Origin: Solanum dulcamara
Taxonomy: Eukaryota; Streptophyta; Magnoliopsida; Solanales; Solanaceae
Assembly: GCF_947179165.1 (NCBI RefSeq)
Contig: NC_077238.1
Span: 38,615,793-38,679,792 of the forward strand
Length of the DNA stretch: 64,000 nucleotides
Direction: 5' to 3'
In this document: in pieces, positions 58,063 to 64,000 of the stretch
Layout: every line of letters begins with the position of its first letter
Position numbering within the stretch: position 1 is the stretch's first letter
Translations under genes and position numbers: made by a program
Notes under the pieces: generated by a model
What the model was told of the DNA's origin: nothing
What the model saw: the letters and a program-made list of their open reading frames with translations, nothing else
Databases searched by the model: none

Positions 58063-61000
58063 TGTGTTAAACCCCGCACTTTTGAACCTTGAAATGTGTC
58101 CCTAATCTTCTTGAAATTAGCCATGATACCCCTACTATCCTCACACATTAAATAACTCGAAGGAAAGAAGAATGTGATACCTCGTGAGAGGGAAGGTTGG
58201 AAATAGAGTCGTGAGAATCCGGAAAGAGTTGGAGGCTAAAAAAATGAGTCGTAGGACTGGATTTACCTACGTAAGATACTAACTTAGAAGTCTTACATAC
58301 TTAAGCTATTGGAGTACGTACCAAGCTTGTGTAGCATGGGTTACATAGGCTCTTAAAATAAAAAGAGATTACGAACCTGTGAGAGGGAGCAAAACCTAGT
58401 TTCCGAACTTACGAAAGTCAAGCAAGAAGGTGACAAGAAAGAACCTCAAGAAAGAAGGTGACAAGAAAGCAGGTGACTCACCTGCCTGCTTGGGGGGTGG
58501 ACCCCACTGCCACGTGGCGGCATGTGATAGGCCACATGAACCTGGGTGGCGTTCTAGAGGATGCCATGGGTCACCCTAAGGGGATGACATGTGGAACCTT
58601 ATTAAAAGGTTGATATATGTGTGTTGATGACTATTAACTCATTTTGCAGCTGAAACAAGTCCAAAAAATAGAGAGAAAACGTGAGAGAGATGGCAGCCAT
58701 GGCTTTGGAAGATTAAAGGTAAGTTTCTCGATTTTCTTCTGTGAATTAATTATATACGGTGTTCCTTAAGTACGTGTATATGTATATATGTATTTTATGA
58801 TTTCTACGGAACCATATTTTCAGCTTTTCACTTGAAACAAGTAGGAGAAAGTTGAAAGAAAAATCTAGAGAACCTAGGGAGAGGGGCTACGGGTTAGTCC
58901 ATTGGAGGTAAGCCTCCGCATTTTATTCTGTGAATTAATTAATTATGATATCCCATGGTTATATGATGATGTTTAATAATGATAAAATCCAATTTGGGTG
59001 AGCTATGAAGTCGCACAAACAGCCCGCTCAATTTCAGCGCGTTTGAAGAAGTTCCGAGTTGCGATTTGATAATTTTGGCCAATTTCGGGTAAGGTAAGGT
59101 TTCTCATTTTAATTTGGAATTTATGGTGTTTTTATGGAGAATTTTACACTCCTTATTGGTGTCTGGAAGTGTGTAAATATCATTGGAACACTTGACGTTC
59201 GGAATAAACTAAATTGGAGTCGCTAGAAGTGAATTGTCGTCAAAATAAAGTGTCGTTCTTGTGAGTTGTTGCTGCAGGAGTTTAATGTATTGCTTCAGGG
59301 CCCAAATGCATTCTAAAAAGGGTGTTTCTGCTGCTGGTTGAAGCCACACGACCCCTCGTGTCATATAATGAAAAGCGTTATAGAATAAAGACTAGACCCT
59401 CTATTTTGATATCGTCTTTTTGAATGAGTCATTTGGAGTTTATGTTGTATATTGTTGGTGTGATTTGCTGCAGGTTGTTGTTGTTTGTTGGATGTAGGTA
59501 TTAGGGACCTAATTGTAAATTTATATAGGGAACATTATAGGGGAGGTGTTTCCCAATTTTTGGCGATGCCTTAGCAAAAAATAGAACTAGTCGGGGGAAA
59601 CGACTAAGGAAATAGATTCCATTAATACTAGGTGTAACCTAGGGTGCTAGAACGTTAAGAGGGGTTGATATTCATATTACTTTCATATTGAATAGGTTCA
59701 AAGGACGGCGAGGCAAATAGGATAAGGAATAATTCAGACAAGGTATGTGAAGCTTTCTTTTGGCATGTTTTGGCATAAGTATGTGAAGCTTTATTTTGGC
59801 ATGTTTTTGGCATAAGTATGTGAAGCTTCTCTTGGTATGTTTTGGTATAGGTATGTAAAGCCTAACTTTTCTCTTTTGGCATATCTTAGATGTAAGTAGG
59901 ATATGAGCTTTGGGGGTAATTCCATTCCCAGGTTCTGAATATGACTTCAGGACCCTCACTCACTTTTGAATGATTACACTTTAAAGTAGTAAGCAGCTAT
60001 CTTCGAGTCTTCTATATGACTGTATAACAATTGATTCGACTTAGCTCTTGTTTGTAAAAAATAAAGGCTCTAAGATAGCAATGCTCGAACTACTATAAGA
60101 TATTTCACATTGGTATATGTATAAGATTTCCAAAAAAATCTTTTTTACATAGTTCTTAGTGACAGTTAGAGAGTATACGTCAGATACCTTCTGCCCTGAT
60201 CCCCAAGTAAGGGTTCACTTGATGACTTTATTGAGTCTCAAATAATGATTTAAACTGTGTTTTGTTTCTCACTACTCTACTCGTGTATACTGTAACACTT
60301 CTTCTCCGAGTCCCGAGACGGTTGTCAGATTTGTGCAATTCACTGCATTGTTCGCCGAGTCCCTTGCTAGAGGGATGGGATCCGTATGTATATATATGAT
60401 GTGTTGTAATAAGGTGACGATGGCCTGGGGTCTGATACTGATACTATATGATGTATTATAATAAGGTGACGATGGCCTGGGGCCTGATACTGATAGTATG
60501 ATGATTTGTTGTAATAAAGTGGTGATGGTACGGGGCCTAATACAGATACTACATATATGATTCACCAGACCCTTGACGGGCCCGTCTATATTTAAAATTT
60601 GAGTATGCATATTTTTGTGATTCACAAAGTACTAGTACATGTTTCTGATTTGATAATTGGTTCCCCTGCTTCTCTATTTTGGATATACCTCCAGTTGTAC
60701 TATGTTATGTTTTACATACTTAGTACATATGTCGTACTGACCCCCTTTCTCGAGGGGTTGCGTTCATGCCCGTAAGTACAGATACAGGTTTTGGGAGTTC
60801 GTCAGCTTAGGATTCCACGCAGCTCAGCTAGTAGAGGCTCTATTGTATCGGGGCCTAGTTTTTGATACTGTCCACTAATGTATAATATTATTTTGTCCAT
60901 TCGAGGGTACGGCAGGGGCCTTGTCCCGCCATATGTTGTCATTTATATTTTTATAGGTCTGCAAATATTTATATGTGGATTGTGTATATCAGTTTGATTC

Positions 61001-61243
61001 AGCTAGGTCTACCTGATAAATGATATATGTGATTATGTTATAGAAGCCTTGTCGGCTTGCGTGCCCTGTCATATTGTGATACAAATTAAAAGGGCTATAG
61101 GGTTATGAAAATGTTATCGCCCAACGGGGCTCTATTACATAATATTGTTTTATTTATAGTTCAATTTGACCACAACTGATAGCTAGGTATATGGAGGGTC
61201 AAGGTCGGGCCCCAGTCGCGGCCTACGGGGTTGGGTCATGACA
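58063..61243 (+). repeat. Element I 5' LTR
   Basis: 3181 bp from TGTGTTAAACCCC to GGTCATGACA. It is the only LTR of this family here still joined to a primer site. It includes a CACGTG at 58511-58516, a TATA-like GATATATG near 58612, and the tandem array at 60405-60545. Confidence 0.9.
60405..60545 (+). repeat. Tandem array of about 55-bp units in element I LTR
   Basis: About two and a half units with GGTGACGATGGCCTGGGG at the same place in each; homologous to 10559-10690 in S1. Confidence 0.82.
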
Positions 61244-61247
61244 GAAG

Positions 61248-61259
61248 TGGTATCAGAGC
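61248..61259 (+). other. tRNA-iMet primer-binding site of element I
   Basis: TGGTATCAGAGC, four bases after the LTR end. It is the exact complement of the plant initiator tRNA-Met 3' end over 12 bases and the best kept primer site in the window. Confidence 0.93.
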
Positions 61260-63531
61260 AGTTCGTCCTTGGATTGTCTGCAGACCGTGTCTAGTAGAGT
61301 CTTGGTTATCGATGTGTTCTGCGCCATATCTATAAACAGGAAGCTACAAGACATTTAGGATGTTACCTTTCTTCTACATCTGAGATCGTGCTATAGATCC
61401 GAGTCATAGAAAAATTCCTTATACTAACCTTGGATCTTAACAGAAAGACGACATCAACCGAAGGAAGTAATTGACGATATGGGATGTCACGAAGCATGCA
61501 AGTAAGTAAAGTGAAGGCACGAAAGATATCTTTCTATTTGAGTAAGGTATGGAAGTAATATTGGAATGTAATGTCGAGACTTGAAAGGAAAGAAGACAGG
61601 AAGTGCAACAAATGCAGTTTGAAGTTTGACGTATGAGGTAAGTCCAATATTTTTATATTATTGTTGATGTTGAAAGCCCTGTGTGACTGCAATATGAGAT
61701 GACATTGAAAGCCCTGTGCGGTTGTGATATGATATGTATATATATATGTTAGCCCTGTGAGGCATTATTGATATTTTCTGCGCGCAGGTTTTGGGATAGT
61801 AAGAAGTGTAGAGGAAACTCTGCCGAAATTTTCCCAATACAAGAAGAAGGGAATAAAACATAGTTTATAACATATCTTGGAAATGGATACCGGGTACCTA
61901 TAGGATGCTAAATTAAAGCTGTAAGAGACACTCTTCATGTCATCGATAAGGGATACCCTCTTTACTTGGGGGAGTTTATTTCGGAAAAACAAAAGTCTAT
62001 CTGAGCAGTACAGTTCAGACCACAGTATCTCTAGCCGTAATTAAGCTGTAGAAAAAAAAAAGATTCTCAGGTTGAAAGGTAAGATGTCCAGTAATTAAGC
62101 TTCACTCATTTTGAAAGTACCAAGCCCCCAACTCCTAATTATAAATTAGATAGGTTGTTCATAAATCGAGGATAAACCCCGAAGGAGACCAGGTCGGGAA
62201 AGTATTAAAATGGAAGTACTATGATGTTTAAGAGGTTCTGGTTTCTTCCAACAATGGTTGAAAATGGTTTACGATAACAGTTTATAATTTTCCACCGACT
62301 AATTGGGGATAGAACTTTTAACAGAAGCACCTCAAAGAGATGTTAGGAACTGAACGCGAATACGAATTAAAAAGGGGATATGTAAGTATGAAGTGAACAG
62401 TGTGATACGAGTATGTAGGGACAAAGTGGAACCACTAGTAAGACGCACCTAGTACGCGTTGACTAAGTTAAAGGCCTACGTTGAGAATGCAGTAAGAGCA
62501 TGAGGCTTAAGATACAAAAAACAATGACGCGTGAATACAACGTCTCCCCAAAAATTGTGGAACCCTTAAGGGACGAGGACGACAAACTTAAGGAATAATT
62601 GGTGTAGCCTACATTCACCCCAAGGAATAAAGGATATAGGTTGGGGTAAAGCTACTATTTCAAAAGAACCTTGAACAGTTATTGTCGGAATACTAGCACT
62701 GCCTAATTGAGATTGGAACGACTACAAGTACTAGTTAAATTTTGATGAAGATAAGTAGAAGGTGGCCTTGGATGAGTTGTTCCATGAGCCCCACTACTCA
62801 AGTATAGATTAATAAAGGAGATGTCGTACTATGTATAGAAAATTTCTCATCACTTCGTGATTTAGCCAAGGCTCCGTACATGGATAGTCTAATTATAAAA
62901 TATGAAAATAGACGGAGACATGATGCAGTGCCAAGTAGATTGAAGGAAGATATTTGTGAAATTGAGACTGGACAAAGAGACATAGAGCAAGATACAAGTA
63001 GATGAAAGTACGAGTACCCTCTAAAGGGGGGAAGTTAATGAGCAAAATGTTAAGTGCCTGCACCAAGTTAGAAATGTCTAAAAGCCGCCAATAATTGGAT
63101 GGAAGCCAAAGTGCTACATAAGGCATCGTTAAAGAGTTGTGACAAGACCCTGAACAAATATAACACTAAAAGGCGACTGCGTACAAAAACAAAAGAATGT
63201 AACCACGAAAGGATATCAATCAACTTAAGATACATTACAAAGGATAATGATAGCATGCTAGACCAAAAGCCAAAATGTTCATTATAGAGTTAGTCGCAAA
63301 TGATGTTGCGATAGATAAATAACCAAAGAAAAAGGAATAGAAAGCCTCCTGTGGTAGAAATTGAGGAGAACACAAAGTGAATAGAGGATAGTGGGGCTAA
63401 AGGTCTACGCTGATACTGGGTGCAAGATAATAGAAGAAAGGATAGGAAAAAAATAAAGACTCGCGAGACAACGCTGAGGTAACTCTGGAGCTAAGTTGAG
63501 TGCCCGCACATTATGGAAAAGGTTACAATGA
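61260..63531 (+). other. Non-coding interior of element I
   Basis: 61260-61440 is leader like element D's (the CTACAAGACATTTAGGA block). Beyond it I find no gag, protease, RT or integrase motif in six frames. The longest open stretches are below 80 codons and lack domains. The sequence is purine-rich on the plus strand. A TATATATATATG run at 61737-61748 and short repeated text (GAAAGCCCTGTG, twice near 61670-61715) are the only structure seen. Confidence 0.7.
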
Positions 63532-63650
63532 AACCGACATAAAGACTTCCTAGGGAGGTCACCCATCCCAATATTACTCCTTCCCCAGCATGCTTAACTT
63601 CGGAATTCCGATGGAACTTAATGTGTTAGTGCTGGTATGATCGCGCAAGA
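63532..63650 (-). pseudogene. 5S rRNA-like sequence inside element I
   Basis: Reading the minus strand from 63650: GCGATCATACCAGCACTAA opens as in plant 5S rRNA. CCGAAGTTAAGCATGCT follows (box A region, one change from the usual GCGTGCT), and GGATGGGTGACCTCC (box C) is intact. The match runs about 119 bp, the full 5S length, though the middle (near 63611-63625) and the last 20 bases are diverged. It is probably a captured or retroposed copy, like the 5S sequence in Cassandra LTRs, and not a working gene. Confidence 0.88.
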
Positions 63651-64000
63651 TAGAAGAATCTGAACTAGCAATGGAAAAAAGACACAAGATTATGTTCCCG
63701 GATTACTATATGCTATATTGCGGATATTGTAAGAAGGATTTAAGCAAGAAAAAAAGGATTAGCTAACTGCTAACTGATGGCGCACTTGAATGCCACAGTT
63801 CGTCGATATAGTATAAGTTAATAATAAGCAAAAGACTGAATAGCTATACGAGCCAGTGGGCGAGGGAATTTCGACACCACTTGGCAGCCAACTCTGAAAG
63901 CAAAAAAGCAAAACCCAAAAGGTAAGGGTACCAGCTGATGTAAGTTACGGATGATAGGAAGTAATACCCAAGGTCGAAAATTCCACAATATGACCAGGAC
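63651..64000. other. Unassigned end of the window, element I interior
   Basis: No gene, repeat or site recognised apart from A-rich stretches. Confidence 0.4.

Larger units (their letters stand above)
58063..64000 (+). mobile_element. Element I: S-family element with non-coding interior, partial
   Basis: LTR 58063-61243, primer site 61248-61259, then interior to the window edge. It inserted in LTR H; the left target flank is GTTTT (58058-58062) and the right flank is outside the window. The leader is homologous to that of element D, but no gag or pol is recognisable in the 2.7 kb that follows. It may be a large non-autonomous derivative dependent on a Tekay-type partner; that is inference. 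Confidence 0.75.

Noticed and set aside
56615..61243. H and I as the LTR pair of one element
   Set aside because: They abut directly with no interior, and I starts with a clean TG end in the middle of H.
63532..63650. Functional 5S rRNA gene
   Set aside because: Single copy with diverged middle and 3' end, in a retrotransposon interior and not in a tandem array.
1..64000. A new defence, biosynthetic or other multi-gene system
   Set aside because: All recognisable coding text is Ty3/gypsy gag-pol; no other gene families or conserved clusters are visible.

Overview
The window is plant DNA from gene-poor, repeat-packed heterochromatin. It consists almost entirely of dead Ty3/gypsy LTR retrotransposons stacked inside one another, and I find no intact cellular gene. 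Two things point to Solanaceae: a tRNA-derived SINE near 54.5 kb that resembles the tobacco TS/SolS type, and chromoviruses of the Tekay/Del type (gag, protease, RT, RNase H, integrase, then a C-terminal chromodomain ending in a YPHLF-like block). Species and chromosome cannot be read from the sequence.

Layout. (1) 1-574: unassigned. (2) Element A, minus strand, 575-8870: both LTRs and a decayed gag-pol; the 5' LTR is internally deleted and cut off. (3) Element D, plus strand, about 8870-18469: truncated 5' LTR holding a complete solo LTR (S1, 8909-11515, 5-bp target duplication ATAAT), a gag-pol with a large internal deletion, and a 3' LTR. (4) A four-layer nest, 18470-49400. Element C (plus) is the oldest. 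Its 3' LTR is split at 20370/47274 by element B (minus). B's reverse transcriptase is split at 25123/42572 by element J (plus, target duplication AAATG). J's 3' LTR holds two solo LTRs in minus orientation, S2 (34922-38192, AATCT) and S3 (38805-41950, CTTAT). (5) Element E, minus, about 49400-55524: its gag is split by F (53493-55321), which itself carries the SINE. (6) 55525-64000: a mosaic LTR G, cut by LTR H (56615), cut in turn by element I (58063 onward). I has a 3.18-kb LTR, a tRNA-iMet primer site and a non-coding interior. That interior carries a near full-length 5S rRNA-like sequence on the minus strand (about 63532-63650).

How the parts relate. Coding remnants follow the Ty3/gypsy order gag - protease - RT - RNase H - integrase - chromodomain, but every element has stops, frameshifts or deletions, and several catalytic residues are lost. 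Nothing here is likely to be mobile by itself. S1, S2, S3, H and I belong to one LTR family with about 3-kb LTRs, in which solo LTRs outnumber copies with an interior. Their LTRs keep a recognisable promoter layout: CACGTG-type boxes upstream of a TATA box. They also keep more CpG than the older layers, consistent with more recent insertion.

Limits. Boundaries with target duplications or TG...CA ends next to a primer site or polypurine tract are reliable to the base. Truncation points and domain edges inside decayed pol regions are approximate (tens of bases). All comparisons were made by eye between copies in this window; no database search was run.
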